Origin: Owenweeksia hongkongensis DSM 17368
GTDB taxonomy: Bacteria; Bacteroidota; Bacteroidia; Flavobacteriales; Schleiferiaceae
Direction: 5' to 3'
DNA length: 64,000 nt
Assembly (NCBI RefSeq): GCF_000236705.1
Contig: NC_016599.1
Coordinates: forward strand, 806,001 to 870,000
In this document: piece by piece, positions 49,170-58,125 of the stretch
Position numbering within the stretch: the stretch's first letter is position 1
Layout of the letters: every line of letters begins with the position of its first letter
Position numbers and translations under genes: made by a program
The notes under the pieces: generated by a model
Databases searched by the model: none
What the model was told of the DNA's origin: nothing
The model's input: the letters and a program-made list of their open reading frames with translations, nothing else

Positions 49170-49988
49170 TCAGAAAGGTACAGAATTATACCCTTTAAAC
49201 AATCGAATTGGATCTTGCTTTAGCAATAAACTCATAGTGTGGTAAAGCTCAGGGTGGTACTCCTTAAAACCTTCGGATCGTTCAAAGAAATTCTCAACAG
49301 CTACTGCAAAAAATTCATGCCTATTGGCTGCGGCATATTTCCTAAAAAAAACATCATTGCCTGCAGCTATCTCTTTCATTTCGGCTTCCGCCATACGTTC
49401 AAACTTTGCTATATGAGCGTTATCTATAAATTCATACTCATCATTATAAATGGAATTTTCCAACCGAAGAGCATGCGCCATTTCATGCAAACCAAGGTTC
49501 CGACCATCATCATGCTTTTCATAGCCTTCCACAAAGTTTTTCCATGATAGAACAATCAATCCACGAGTATTCACTTCTCCTTGGTGATACTTGCGAGTAA
49601 TCGTAGAATAATAGTCGTCTTTGTAAATAAGGATTTTGCGGAAATGCTCTAAGTTGAGATGTTCAAAACCAAAAGTGAGTTGCACGGCTGAACCCGCTAT
49701 CAACGCCTTCATTTCAGCATTTACATGTGTGTAACTTCTGGGGATAAAATCATTACCATCAATAAATGCCTGAACCCGGGTTTCGAACTTTCTTTTATTG
49801 GTTGAACTGAGGTTTTGATAATACAAAAAGTGCTCTTCCAACTCCCTCTTGTACTCCTCTTCTAAAGGTCTATAATTGTGTCGCTTCCGTCTTGAACTCA
49901 AACCCAATGCTGACCTACTCAAGTACACAGCCGATGCCACCATCAGCACCAAAAAAGGAATCCAATCTGCTAAAGTGTATTCTTCCAA
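49170..49988 (-). CDS. MtfA-like zinc peptidase with N-terminal membrane anchor
   Basis: The 272-residue protein has an N-terminal helix (WIPFLVLMVASAVYLSRSALG) and an MtfA/M90 domain with the zinc motif HEMAH near residue 170 (NLGLHEMAHALRLEN). FFERSEGFKEYHPELYHTMSLLLKQDP is the conserved C-terminal part. E. coli MtfA is a cytosolic aminopeptidase-like enzyme that titrates Mlc and controls glucose uptake; the anchored form here may act at the inner membrane, and its target is unknown. Followed by DUF4442 in an operon. Confidence 0.8.
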   Translation of the reverse strand: MEEYTLADWIPFLVLMVASAVYLSRSALGLSSRRKRHNYRPLEEEYKRELEEHFLYYQNLSSTNKRKFETRVQAFIDGNDFIPRSYTHVNAEMKALIAGSAVQLTFGFEHLNLEHFRKILIYKDDYYSTITRKYHQGEVNTRGLIVLSWKNFVEGYEKHDDGRNLGLHEMAHALRLENSIYNDEYEFIDNAHIAKFERMAEAEMKEIAAGNDVFFRKYAAANRHEFFAVAVENFFERSEGFKEYHPELYHTMSLLLKQDPIRLFKGYNSVPF

Positions 49989-50086
49989 TCCGTCAGTTTT
50001 AGAGCAACGAATATAACCGCTTTACCAAAATATCAAGCCTAGATAAAGCAATTGTGCTGTATACTGGTCATTCACAAATAACTGTA

Positions 50087-50094
50087 TACTTTTG
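50087..50094 (+). promoter_or_regulatory. -7 promoter element for the SulP gene
   Basis: TACTTTTG fits TAnnTTTG. The predicted transcription start near 50098 leaves about 19 bases to the ATG at 50117. An imperfect GTATAC pair (50059-50064 and 50084-50089) brackets the region between -33 and -7. Confidence 0.5.
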
Positions 50095-50116
50095 CAGCCC
50101 TTAAAAAACTGGGAAT

Positions 50117-51667
50117 ATGCGCGCCAAAATCATCAACTTTTTACAGTACGACAAAAAGAAAGGAAACCTTAAGGATGAACTTCTTTCGGGTATAACCGTA
50201 GCATTAGCGTTGGTTCCCGAGGCTATCGCGTTTTCATTTATCGCAGGCCTCTCTCCACTTGTTGGTCTTTATTCAGCATTTTTCATTGGTATTATCACCT
50301 CTATTTTTGGAGGTCGCCCAGGAATGATTTCGGGGGCAACTGGCGCTATTGCAGTTGTTTTGGTTTCCCTTGTTATCAATCATGGTCGTGAGTATGTTTT
50401 TGCTGCAGTAATCCTCATGGGGGTAATACAAATATTGGTTGGTGTTTTTAAACTCGGTAAGTTTATTCGCTTAGTACCTCAGTCCGTGATATATGGTTTT
50501 GTGAATGGCTTGGCCATCATTATTTTTATGTCTCAGTTTGGTCAATTCAAAATTGGCAACGAGCCTGACAGCCCATGGATGAGCGGTAATTCTCTTTATA
50601 TAATGCTTGGCTTGATAGCAGTTACCATGCTTATTATTCATTTTATGCCAAAGCTTACTAAAGCCGTTCCATCATCACTTACTGCTATTGTTGTGATTTC
50701 ACTTTTGGTAATTGGCCTTGATATTCCTACCAAAACTATTGGTGACTTAGCCTCTGTATCAGGCTCCTTCCCTAGCCTTGCCTTGCCAAACGTTCCATTT
50801 ACATGGGAAACTTTAGAAATCGTTTTCCCTTATGCCTTAATTATGGCGGGTGTTGGTCTGATAGAAAGTCTATTAACTCTTACTCTTATCGATGAAATCA
50901 CGGAAACACGTGGTAGCGGGAATAAGGAGTCTTTTGCTCAGGGATTGGCAAATTTTGTAACAGGTTTTTTTGGCGGAATGGGCGGTTGCGCCATGATTGG
51001 CCAAAGTTTAATCAACGTAAATGCTGGTGGTAGAAGTCGTATTTCTGGAATTGTAGCCGCACTTGGATTGTTGAGCATAGTACTTTTTGTAGGTCCTGTA
51101 ATTGAGATGATTCCTATGGCTGCTTTGGTTGGACTAATGTTCATGGTAGCCATCGGAACCTTTGAATGGGCCACACTTCGCGTATTTGGTAAAGTTCCCG
51201 TTTCTGATATTATTGTGATGTTAGTGGTGATTCTAATTACCGTATTTCTTCACAACTTAGCCCTAGCCGTACTTATTGGTGTTGTTATTTCAGCATTAGT
51301 GTTTGCCTGGGAAAATGCAAAACGTATTCGTGCCCGCAAGCATATTGATGAAAACGGTGTGAAGCACTACGAAATATTTGGACCATTATTCTTTGGTTGT
51401 ATTTCTACTTTCAATGATAAGTTTGATGTAAATAATGATCCAGACGAAGTGGTTATAGACTTCCGCGAAAGCCGTGTGGTAGATTTATCAGCTATTGAAG
51501 CTTTGAATAAATTGACCGAGAAATACCTCAAAGCAGGCAAGAAACTTCATTTACGCCACCTCAGCCCAGACTGTATTGCCATGCTAAAAAATGCAGAAAA
51601 GATTGTTGACGTAAATATTCTGGAAGACCCTGACTACAAAGTGGTAGCAGACCGAGCCACTGTTTAA
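50117..51667 (+). CDS. SulP-family inorganic anion transporter
   Basis: The 516-residue protein has the SulP membrane domain (residues 1-390; ELLSGITVALALVPEAIAFSFIAGLSPLVGLYSAFFIGIITSIFGGRPGMISGATGAIAVV is the family signature) and a cytoplasmic STAS domain at about 400-510 (VVIDFRESRVVDLSAIEALNKLTEKYLKAGKKLHLRHLS). SulP proteins move sulfate, bicarbonate or dicarboxylates. The E-S-L-L-T-L-x-L-I-D-E-I-T motif in helix 8 is typical of the BicA/SulP-bicarbonate-like branch. The exact substrate cannot be read. Single gene. Confidence 0.9.
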   Translation: MRAKIINFLQYDKKKGNLKDELLSGITVALALVPEAIAFSFIAGLSPLVGLYSAFFIGIITSIFGGRPGMISGATGAIAVVLVSLVINHGREYVFAAVILMGVIQILVGVFKLGKFIRLVPQSVIYGFVNGLAIIIFMSQFGQFKIGNEPDSPWMSGNSLYIMLGLIAVTMLIIHFMPKLTKAVPSSLTAIVVISLLVIGLDIPTKTIGDLASVSGSFPSLALPNVPFTWETLEIVFPYALIMAGVGLIESLLTLTLIDEITETRGSGNKESFAQGLANFVTGFFGGMGGCAMIGQSLINVNAGGRSRISGIVAALGLLSIVLFVGPVIEMIPMAALVGLMFMVAIGTFEWATLRVFGKVPVSDIIVMLVVILITVFLHNLALAVLIGVVISALVFAWENAKRIRARKHIDENGVKHYEIFGPLFFGCISTFNDKFDVNNDPDEVVIDFRESRVVDLSAIEALNKLTEKYLKAGKKLHLRHLSPDCIAMLKNAEKIVDVNILEDPDYKVVADRATV

Positions 51668-51813
51668 GACAAATTTTCCTGTTCTATTTTCTTTGTTTGC
51701 TATAGGCTCTTTCGGTGTGTATTGCTACATTTTGAGATTGCTTATATTTACCACCATGAGTAAGCACCCTAAACGCAAATTATCTTTTGCGTATTTACAA
51801 AGAATAGACTTTT

Positions 51814-53073
51814 ATGACGTTTGACGAATTTGGGCTAAATGACCAATTGGTAGAAGCCCTTGGCTACATGAACTTTGAAAAGGCCACTGAGATTCAGGAA
51901 AAGGCCATTCCCATTATACTACAAGGAAGCGACATTATTGGCTGTGCCCAAACTGGCACAGGAAAAACTGCAGCTTTCATCCTTCCTATTTTGCATAAAA
52001 TTGCCACTAGCAAAACCAAAGGAACCAATTCTTTAATAGTTTGCCCTACCCGCGAATTGGCAATGCAAATTGACCAACAAGTGCAAGGTCTCGCCTATTT
52101 CACCAATACCAGTTCATTTGCCATATATGGTGGTGGTGACGGCATCAGCTGGGAGCAAGAACGCAGAGCCTTGACTGATGGAGTAGATATTATCATCGCT
52201 ACCCCGGGTCGCCTTCTTTCGCACATGAATAATGGCTATGCTGACTTTTCCAATATTCAACATCTAATTTTAGATGAGGCAGATAGAATGCTGGATATAG
52301 GCTTTCATGACGATATAATTAAAATCATTAAAGAACTACCAGCGAAGAAGCAAAGCTTGATGTTTAGCGCTACAATGGCTCCAAAAATCAGAAAGCTGGC
52401 TAAGGAGATTTTGCATAGTCCAAAAGAGGTGAATTTGGCTGTAAGTAAACCAGCTGCAGGAGTTACTCAAAAAGTATATCTCACATTTGAATCTCAAAAA
52501 ACTCCTATGGTTAAAGAGATTTTGAGTGATAAAGACAATTTTAAAAGTATTATCATTTTTTGCTCCACGAAGAAAAAAGTGGAACAGCTGACACGCGTTT
52601 TAAAATCAAAAAACTACAGTGTAGAAGGCGTTTCTTCTGATTACGATCAAGAAAAGCGTGAAGCTGCAATTCTTAGGTTTAAAGCAAGGCAAACCAGAAT
52701 TGTGGTAGCCACTGATGTGTTAAGCCGTGGTATTGACATTAAAGACATAAATCTTGTGATAAACTATGATGTGCCAAATGATCCCGAGGATTATGTGCAT
52801 AGAATAGGCCGAACCGCCAGAGCAGAAACTAAAGGTATGGCCGTAACTCTGGTGAACGAGGATGATATGTACAAGTTTCAGCGTATTGAAGCTTTTATTG
52901 AAAACAAGTTTGAAAAGCTTCCTCCATCTGAATCATTAGGTAAAGGCCCGGAGTGGACGGAGTCTAAGCCAAAGAAGAACAGGCGTAAAAAGCCAAATTA
53001 TAAAAAGAAGCCTTTCGGCAAAAAGCCAGGTAAGAAACCAGAAAATAAGCCTTCAAAACCTAAGGCAAACTAA
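51814..53073 (+). CDS. DEAD-box RNA helicase
   Basis: A 419-residue RNA helicase with the full motif set: Q motif (GYMNFEKATEIQEKAIP), Walker A AQTGTGKT, PTRELA, TPGR, DEAD (residues about 152-155), SAT, the RecA2 motifs IIIFCSTKKKVEQL, VVATDVLSRGIDI and HRIGRTARAE. A lysine/arginine-rich tail (residues about 380-419; KKNRRKKPNYKKKPFGKKPGKK) is typical of RhlE/CsdA-type enzymes that remodel ribosomal or structured mRNA, often at low temperature. A terminator follows at 53077. Confidence 0.95.
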   Translation: MTFDEFGLNDQLVEALGYMNFEKATEIQEKAIPIILQGSDIIGCAQTGTGKTAAFILPILHKIATSKTKGTNSLIVCPTRELAMQIDQQVQGLAYFTNTSSFAIYGGGDGISWEQERRALTDGVDIIIATPGRLLSHMNNGYADFSNIQHLILDEADRMLDIGFHDDIIKIIKELPAKKQSLMFSATMAPKIRKLAKEILHSPKEVNLAVSKPAAGVTQKVYLTFESQKTPMVKEILSDKDNFKSIIIFCSTKKKVEQLTRVLKSKNYSVEGVSSDYDQEKREAAILRFKARQTRIVVATDVLSRGIDIKDINLVINYDVPNDPEDYVHRIGRTARAETKGMAVTLVNEDDMYKFQRIEAFIENKFEKLPPSESLGKGPEWTESKPKKNRRKKPNYKKKPFGKKPGKKPENKPSKPKAN

Positions 53074-53076
53074 AAC

Positions 53077-53105
53077 AAAAGCCCCGAAGAAACTCGGGGC
53101 TTTTT
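53077..53105 (+). terminator. Intrinsic terminator of the DEAD-box helicase gene
   Basis: An 11-bp stem (AAAAGCCCCGA and its complement) with a 6-nt AGAAAC loop and a T run, four bases after the stop. Confidence 0.85.
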
Positions 53106-53149
53106 GATTATCTGTGTGTCGTCCTGAAAAAAGTTGACGGTTTTTGACT

Positions 53150-53644
53150 CTACCTAATTGACAAATCTCCATAACCTTGATACTTACAAGCTCCATTATA
53201 AACTCGGTAATACATGCGAACTAATCGCGAACCACCATCACCATTTTCATGGATCGTAAGGGACAAAGAAGTTAAATTGTCGTTTTCGTATAGGATCGTA
53301 AAATTATCATCTACTATTTTTAAAGCGATACTATCCATCTGAATAATGGATCCAAATGTAAATACACCGTTATTTGGGTTGGGGTACACATACGTTTTGA
53401 GTAATGTATCATTTGCATCAGTGCAAATCGGAAGGTTATCCGCTGCAAAAAGAGCATCTTCCTGACTAGTAAAAGTGGTATTTAAATTCCAATCCATAGG
53501 ATCAATATTCCCATTGAGATCTCCATTTCCATCACGGTTGGTAATTCCTGAAAAAAACACCTCCCCTGTTTCGGTGTATTCTTTTTCACAGGAAACTGAC
53601 AAGGCTATAACAGTGATTAAAAGACTAAGCTTAAATATTTTCAT
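53150..53644 (-). CDS. Lipoprotein of unknown function
   Basis: The 164-residue product has lipobox SVSC (MKIFKLSLLITVIALSVSC) followed by EKEYTETGE, acidic like surface-export signals. TYVYPNPNNGVFTFGSI at about 85-100 resembles the start of a T9SS sorting domain, but it is followed by only about 60 residues that lack the usual closing motif. So it is probably an anchored lipoprotein that contains part of such a fold. It lies next to, and downstream of, the decarboxylase gene on the same strand. Confidence 0.55.
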   Translation of the reverse strand: MKIFKLSLLITVIALSVSCEKEYTETGEVFFSGITNRDGNGDLNGNIDPMDWNLNTTFTSQEDALFAADNLPICTDANDTLLKTYVYPNPNNGVFTFGSIIQMDSIALKIVDDNFTILYENDNLTSLSLTIHENGDGGSRLVRMYYRVYNGACKYQGYGDLSIR

Positions 53645-53714
53645 AATCGTTTAGTTTTATCGACTTCTCCAAATTTACATATTCGAAGCATAAGTCGGTC
53701 ATAATCTAATGACT

Positions 53715-54956
53715 CTATTTTTTTAGTCTAGTTTTCACTTCTTCCAAAAATCTATCTATCACCTCGCCTTTGGTGTGCGGCATGACTACAATTTTCCACC
53801 ACTTGGCTTTTCCTGTATAATCATCAGAAACTAAACGATACTTATAGCATAAGTCTTCTGGAATAAAACCTGCTTTGGTGGTTATAATATTCATATGCGG
53901 ATTTCTAAAGTATGGGATTCCCAAGTCGTAAAACTCTCTGCATAAGCGATCAGCTTCATCCATCAGGCTTTGGATATTTTTACGCCATCCTTTTGGGCCG
54001 TGAGTTGTTAGAATCATCCAAATAGAGACGGCTTGTGCTCCATTACGGCTGCCACAGATGGTATAATCCAAGCCCTGCACATATTGAGCTTCTTCAGTAG
54101 CTGCATAATGCATCCAGTCCTTTCGGATCAAAAACATGCCTGTTCCGTAGGGAGCCATTAGCATTTTATGCGCATCCAAAGTGATACTCGTAATTTCTGG
54201 ATTTCTAAAATCTAATGGATTATCTGGATTAGTAAAAGGATAGATAAATCCCCCAAAAGCACCATCAGCATGTACTTTATAAGGCAATCCACTTTGTTTT
54301 ATTATTGGTAAAATAGCCTCCAAATCATCCACCGAGCCAAACATAGTGGTGCTCATGTTTACATTTATTACCAAATATTTGATACAGGCTTCCTTAGCCT
54401 TTTCTAGAGTGGCTTTCAGGTTTTGAGGATCAATTTGCCTAGTCTCAAAATCCACCTCCACAGGAAGTGGATTGATACTAAGCAGATTACAACCTTTGTA
54501 AAATGAGTAGTGGCTATCGGTACTGAAAATCACTCCTATTTCAGCATTTTTGGCTTTAAACTCCTTTTTATAATAGTTGCGATAAATCCAAAGTGCTTGA
54601 ATATTTGCTTCCGTTCCACCTGGCGCTACGTAACCATCAATCTCTTTTGGGCCAGCATTCATTATTTCTTCAGAAACTAAATCGATCAACTCGATCTCCA
54701 TCTTCTGTGTTCCCCTAAAAAGGTCCTCACCTTTATCCTCGGTAAGGGTATGGCAGCCAATGTGGTTTGGGTTATTGATGAAGGTTTTTAAATAAGGCGC
54801 ATCTTTAAGAAAATCTGCATCGCGATAAAACTGCTCCGTATCTAAATATGATCCTGGAATTCCTAAAATATAATCGGAATCATAGTTTCTATTCTCATCT
54901 AAGGCACTAAATACACGTGTCTTAATTTCTTCTCTGGTTTGCTTTTTCCACTTCAT
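53715..54956 (-). CDS. Pyridoxal-phosphate decarboxylase (group II, histidine/glutamate/DOPA type)
   Basis: The 413-residue PLP enzyme has YVAPGGTEANIQALWIYRNYYK (PLP ring stack), INVNMSTTMFGSVDDLEAI, HADGAFGGFIYPF (Asp of the PLP nitrogen) and the Schiff-base lysine in ITLDAHKMLMAPYGTGMFLIRK. It belongs to the group II amino-acid decarboxylase superfamily; histidine or aspartate/glutamate decarboxylases of this size share the motifs. Substrate cannot be fixed from sequence. It diverges from the DUF1801 gene. Confidence 0.8.
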   Translation of the reverse strand: MKWKKQTREEIKTRVFSALDENRNYDSDYILGIPGSYLDTEQFYRDADFLKDAPYLKTFINNPNHIGCHTLTEDKGEDLFRGTQKMEIELIDLVSEEIMNAGPKEIDGYVAPGGTEANIQALWIYRNYYKKEFKAKNAEIGVIFSTDSHYSFYKGCNLLSINPLPVEVDFETRQIDPQNLKATLEKAKEACIKYLVINVNMSTTMFGSVDDLEAILPIIKQSGLPYKVHADGAFGGFIYPFTNPDNPLDFRNPEITSITLDAHKMLMAPYGTGMFLIRKDWMHYAATEEAQYVQGLDYTICGSRNGAQAVSIWMILTTHGPKGWRKNIQSLMDEADRLCREFYDLGIPYFRNPHMNIITTKAGFIPEDLCYKYRLVSDDYTGKAKWWKIVVMPHTKGEVIDRFLEEVKTRLKK

Positions 54957-55003
54957 GCCGCAAATGTACAGCCTCCCTATTATTTACTGCCTTCAGGTTT
55001 TGT

Positions 55004-55011
55004 TATTTTTG
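55004..55011 (+). promoter_or_regulatory. -7 promoter element for the DUF1801 gene
   Basis: TATTTTTG fits TAnnTTTG and supports the ATG at 55039 rather than an upstream start that would put the leader inside the decarboxylase promoter. Confidence 0.5.
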
Positions 55012-55038
55012 AAAAATATAACCCTCATATTTATTCCT

Positions 55039-55452
55039 ATGTCAGAGTTAAAAACCAAAAAGAACGATAAAGATCCTATGGAGTTTATTGCTTCTGTAGA
55101 AAATGAAAAACGAAAAGCTGACAGCCTGGTAGTGATGGATCTGATGGAAAAGATAACAGGTGAAAAAGGAACTATGTGGGGCCCTAGTATTGTGGGGTAT
55201 GGTTCTTATCATTACAAATATGCCAGTGGTCGTGAAGGTGATTGGATGATAACTGGATTTTCGCCACGCAAACAATCACTTACATTATATATAATGCCTG
55301 GTTTTGATAGATATGAAGAACTAATGGGTAAACTTGGAAAGTACAAAACCGGAAAATCCTGTTTGTATATCAATAAGCTTGAAGATGTTGACATAGATGT
55401 GCTTGAGCAGCTTGTTTCTCTTTCGGTGAAACACATGAAAAAGCTGACATAA
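55039..55452 (+). CDS. DUF1801-family protein
   Basis: From the ATG at 55039 the protein has 137 residues. It matches DUF1801: MEFIASVENEKRKADSLVVMDLMEKITGEKGTMWGPSIVGYGSYHYKYASGREGDWMITGFSPRKQSLTLYIMPGFDRYEELMGKLGKYKTGKSCLYINKLEDVD. The MWGPSIVGYGxYHY and the C-terminal GKSCLYINKLEDVDxxVL are the hallmarks. The fold is the DUF1801/YdhG type, with no established activity. Single gene with its own promoter. Confidence 0.85.
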   Translation: MSELKTKKNDKDPMEFIASVENEKRKADSLVVMDLMEKITGEKGTMWGPSIVGYGSYHYKYASGREGDWMITGFSPRKQSLTLYIMPGFDRYEELMGKLGKYKTGKSCLYINKLEDVDIDVLEQLVSLSVKHMKKLT

Positions 55453-55556
55453 GGTTGTAATACGCAACTTTAAAAAAATGTCTATTCCATAAATTTTCAT
55501 ATTTTGGATGAAGCCAATATGAAGTGTTTTTCATTGAATACTTCAAACATGTGCCT

Positions 55557-57032
55557 ATGCAAAAACCCTACTTTCTGCTGCTTCTTGCGTTTGCTACTTT
55601 GCTTAGTTCCTGTGGTTCTTCTGAGCCGGAATCAAGTGAAATAGCTCTCAATGATGAGCCGTCAATAGTAATGCGGGATATTAATGAGATTAGGGAAGAC
55701 GGGTATCTTACAGCAATCGCCATTTATAATTCTACCAGCTATTTTCTTTACAAAGGAGAACCCTTGGGTTTTGAATATGAACTACTTTCCGAATTGGCCA
55801 AAGAGCTCAAACTTGAACTGCGCATAAGGGTTGCAGAGGATATTGATGACCTTTTTACCATGCTGAATAATGGTGAGGGTGACATCATCGCTTATGGATT
55901 ATCTATTACTGAATCTCGTAAAAAGCTTATCAACTTTACCGAACCTCATTATGTAACCCACCAGGCTTTGGTGCAGCGCAAACCTGACAACTGGAGAAGT
56001 TTGCCGGGCTACAAGCTAGATGACAAATTGATTGATGACCCCCTTGAACTTATTGACAAAACGGTGCATGTAAGGCGTAATTCTTCTTACTACGAACGCC
56101 TTCAAAATTTGGCGAAAGAAGTTGGCGGAAACATTGATATTCAAACTGTTTCTGGAGACAAGACTACAGATGAAATAATAAAAATGGTGGTAGATGGCGA
56201 AATTGATTACACAGTGTCCGATTACAATATTGCTGCTCTTAATCAAACCTACTACCCTATTCTCGATGTAGAAACACAAATTAGTTTTTCCCAACAAATA
56301 GCTTGGGGTGTTCGCAAAAATAGCCCGCTACTGCTACAGGCAGTAAATATGTGGCTCAAAAAAATTAAGCAAAAGTCTTCCTACAGGGTACTTTACAACA
56401 AGTATTTTAAAAACCGTAAATCTTACCAAAGACGTATTAAAAGTGACTTTTACAGTAAAAACTCTGGAAAAATTAGCCAGTATGATGAAATTATAAAAAA
56501 ACATGCCGCACCCCTCGGCTGGGATTGGAGACTTCTAAGTTCTTTGATTTATCAAGAGTCAAGATTTGAACCACAAGCTACCTCGTGGGCTGGAGCCGGA
56601 GGTTTAATGCAAATAATGCCTTCCACTGCCCAGGATTTAGGCCTCAAAGATATTTCTCATCCTGATCAAAATATTCAAGCGGGCTCTATTTATCTAAAGA
56701 AACTCTGGAACAATTGGAAGAAAATTCCAGATTCGGTGCAGCGAACCAAATTTGTAATGGCTTCTTACAATTGTGGACTGGGCCACGTTCGTGATGCCCA
56801 GCGTTTGGCTACAGCATTTGGGGAAAACCCACTACTATGGGATGATAATGTTGAAGACTATGTTCTCAAGCTTTCAAGCCGTGAATACTATACAAACCCA
56901 GTGGTTCGCTATGGCTTTGTACGCGGATTAGAGCCTTATTTGTATGTGAAAGAGATCTTTTTGCGTTACGATCATTACAAGAAGTTCATCCCCTTAGCTG
57001 AGCCTAAGAAACCTGCTGTTGCCAGCCAGTAA
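55557..57032 (+). CDS. mltF: MltF-like lipoprotein: solute-binding domain plus lytic transglycosylase
   Basis: From the ATG at 55557 the protein has 491 residues with lipobox LLSSC. Residues about 50-300 are a family-3 solute-binding-like domain (YFLYKGEPLGFEYELLSELAKELKLELRI, then YGLSITESRKKLINFTEP and WGVRKNSPLLLQAVNMWLK). Residues about 310-460 are an SLT transglycosylase with the catalytic Glu in SLIYQESRFEPQATSWAGAGGLMQIMPSTAQDLGL and the NCGLGHVRDA and YYTNPVVRYGFVRGLEPY motifs. MltF cleaves the peptidoglycan glycan chain to 1,6-anhydromuropeptides, with the other domain thought to bind cell-wall peptides. Anchored in the outer membrane. Confidence 0.9.
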   Translation: MQKPYFLLLLAFATLLSSCGSSEPESSEIALNDEPSIVMRDINEIREDGYLTAIAIYNSTSYFLYKGEPLGFEYELLSELAKELKLELRIRVAEDIDDLFTMLNNGEGDIIAYGLSITESRKKLINFTEPHYVTHQALVQRKPDNWRSLPGYKLDDKLIDDPLELIDKTVHVRRNSSYYERLQNLAKEVGGNIDIQTVSGDKTTDEIIKMVVDGEIDYTVSDYNIAALNQTYYPILDVETQISFSQQIAWGVRKNSPLLLQAVNMWLKKIKQKSSYRVLYNKYFKNRKSYQRRIKSDFYSKNSGKISQYDEIIKKHAAPLGWDWRLLSSLIYQESRFEPQATSWAGAGGLMQIMPSTAQDLGLKDISHPDQNIQAGSIYLKKLWNNWKKIPDSVQRTKFVMASYNCGLGHVRDAQRLATAFGENPLLWDDNVEDYVLKLSSREYYTNPVVRYGFVRGLEPYLYVKEIFLRYDHYKKFIPLAEPKKPAVASQ

Positions 57033-57118
57033 TTGTTAAAGTTTCACATTCTCATTATTCACACATACTAAGAATGCTGGACACACAGTTATTGCTGTAT
57101 TATTAATCTAAACTTTAT

Positions 57119-57994
57119 ATGCATTTAAAAACCTTTGTTTTAGCGGCTTTGGCCTTCGCTTGTGGCTCCCCTATTTACACCCAAGCACAATCTATGCACC
57201 TGTCTGACTTCTCAGTTTACCTGGGAGGCAACACCAGTGGAGACTATGGTACACTACAAGATTTTCAATTACTGGCACCAAATTCCAATCTTTTGCAAAA
57301 TGATTTTACTGGATACAATAACTCCTCGGGTTATAATTCATGGAATTCCTCAGCGCGTATTTCATTTATGTTGGGGTTTGATTTTAAGAAAAAAGATGAT
57401 GACGTAAGTAAGTTATCTCCACAACTTAGAATTGGCCTTACTTATACCAATGGTGTGTCACTATACAGTAACTATTGGAATGAGGATAGATTTGCCTACG
57501 ACACCTTAACTTCTTCCCGCACAGGAAACCAAACCTTTGTGGATTCGGTGAATTATGACAGCTATGACATGAATTATCATTCAGACAATATTGTGCTGGA
57601 CGTATCCCTTATCTTCCGCACTAACCCTGCGGCTCGCTGGTCTTTTTACGGTGGTGTTGGGGTAATGGGTGGAATGGCTATCAATGCTAACACCATTATT
57701 TATCATTACAATAATTCATACATCGAAAACCAAAATGACGATCAGTACTTTGAAAGACAATACAGTGATAGCTCTTTAGACGAAATGGAAACAGTAAGAA
57801 ATGACAACTCATTTTTGGTAAGTGGCTACATTCCTATGGGAGTAGATTTTAGACTGGGCAAGAAAAGAGAACTCTGGAAAAGAACTCATTTGTTCTTTGA
57901 GTTACGTCCATCATTGAATGTCAATAATATTCCTGAAGTTGGCACTTTCACGCAAGGATCCGTGCACCACGGTTTTGGCATAAGAATCACATAA
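57119..57994 (+). CDS. Outer-membrane barrel-like protein of unknown function
   Basis: The 291-residue product has a signal peptide ending QAQS (MHLKTFVLAALAFACGSPIYTQAQS). Mature strands alternate hydrophobic and polar residues (DFSVYLGGNTSGDYGTL, RISFMLGFDFKKKDDD, PQLRIGLTYTNGVSLYSNY, WSFYGGVGVMGGMAINANTIIYHYN, HLFFELRPSLNVNNI) and the chain ends GFGIRIT, a pattern of outer-membrane barrels. No motif identifies a substrate. A terminator follows. Confidence 0.5.
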   Translation: MHLKTFVLAALAFACGSPIYTQAQSMHLSDFSVYLGGNTSGDYGTLQDFQLLAPNSNLLQNDFTGYNNSSGYNSWNSSARISFMLGFDFKKKDDDVSKLSPQLRIGLTYTNGVSLYSNYWNEDRFAYDTLTSSRTGNQTFVDSVNYDSYDMNYHSDNIVLDVSLIFRTNPAARWSFYGGVGVMGGMAINANTIIYHYNNSYIENQNDDQYFERQYSDSSLDEMETVRNDNSFLVSGYIPMGVDFRLGKKRELWKRTHLFFELRPSLNVNNIPEVGTFTQGSVHHGFGIRIT

Positions 57995-58016
57995 GCCAGA
58001 GAATTTTAAATTGCAG

Positions 58017-58055
58017 AAGAGCGTCTTAATTCAGTTTATGGCGCTCTTTTTTTAT
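58017..58055 (+). terminator. Intrinsic terminator
   Basis: AAGAGCG pairs with CGCTCTT around an 18-nt loop, followed by TTTTTTT. It ends the barrel-like gene, 23 bases after the stop. Confidence 0.6.
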
Positions 58056-58125
58056 TAATAATATTCTTACATTTTTCGGAGCTGATACCGAGCAAGGACT
58101 ATTTTAGCAAAGCCAAAATAGTCGC

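Noticed and set aside
50938-51174. Minus-strand ORF inside the SulP gene
   Set aside because: It is the antisense shadow of a conserved membrane domain, without start context or domain signal. The same holds for other antisense ORFs under strong genes in this window.
53150-53644. Calling this lipoprotein a T9SS cargo because of YPNPNNGVFTF
   Set aside because: The motif is followed by a chain lacking the closing part of the sorting domain, and the protein has a lipobox.
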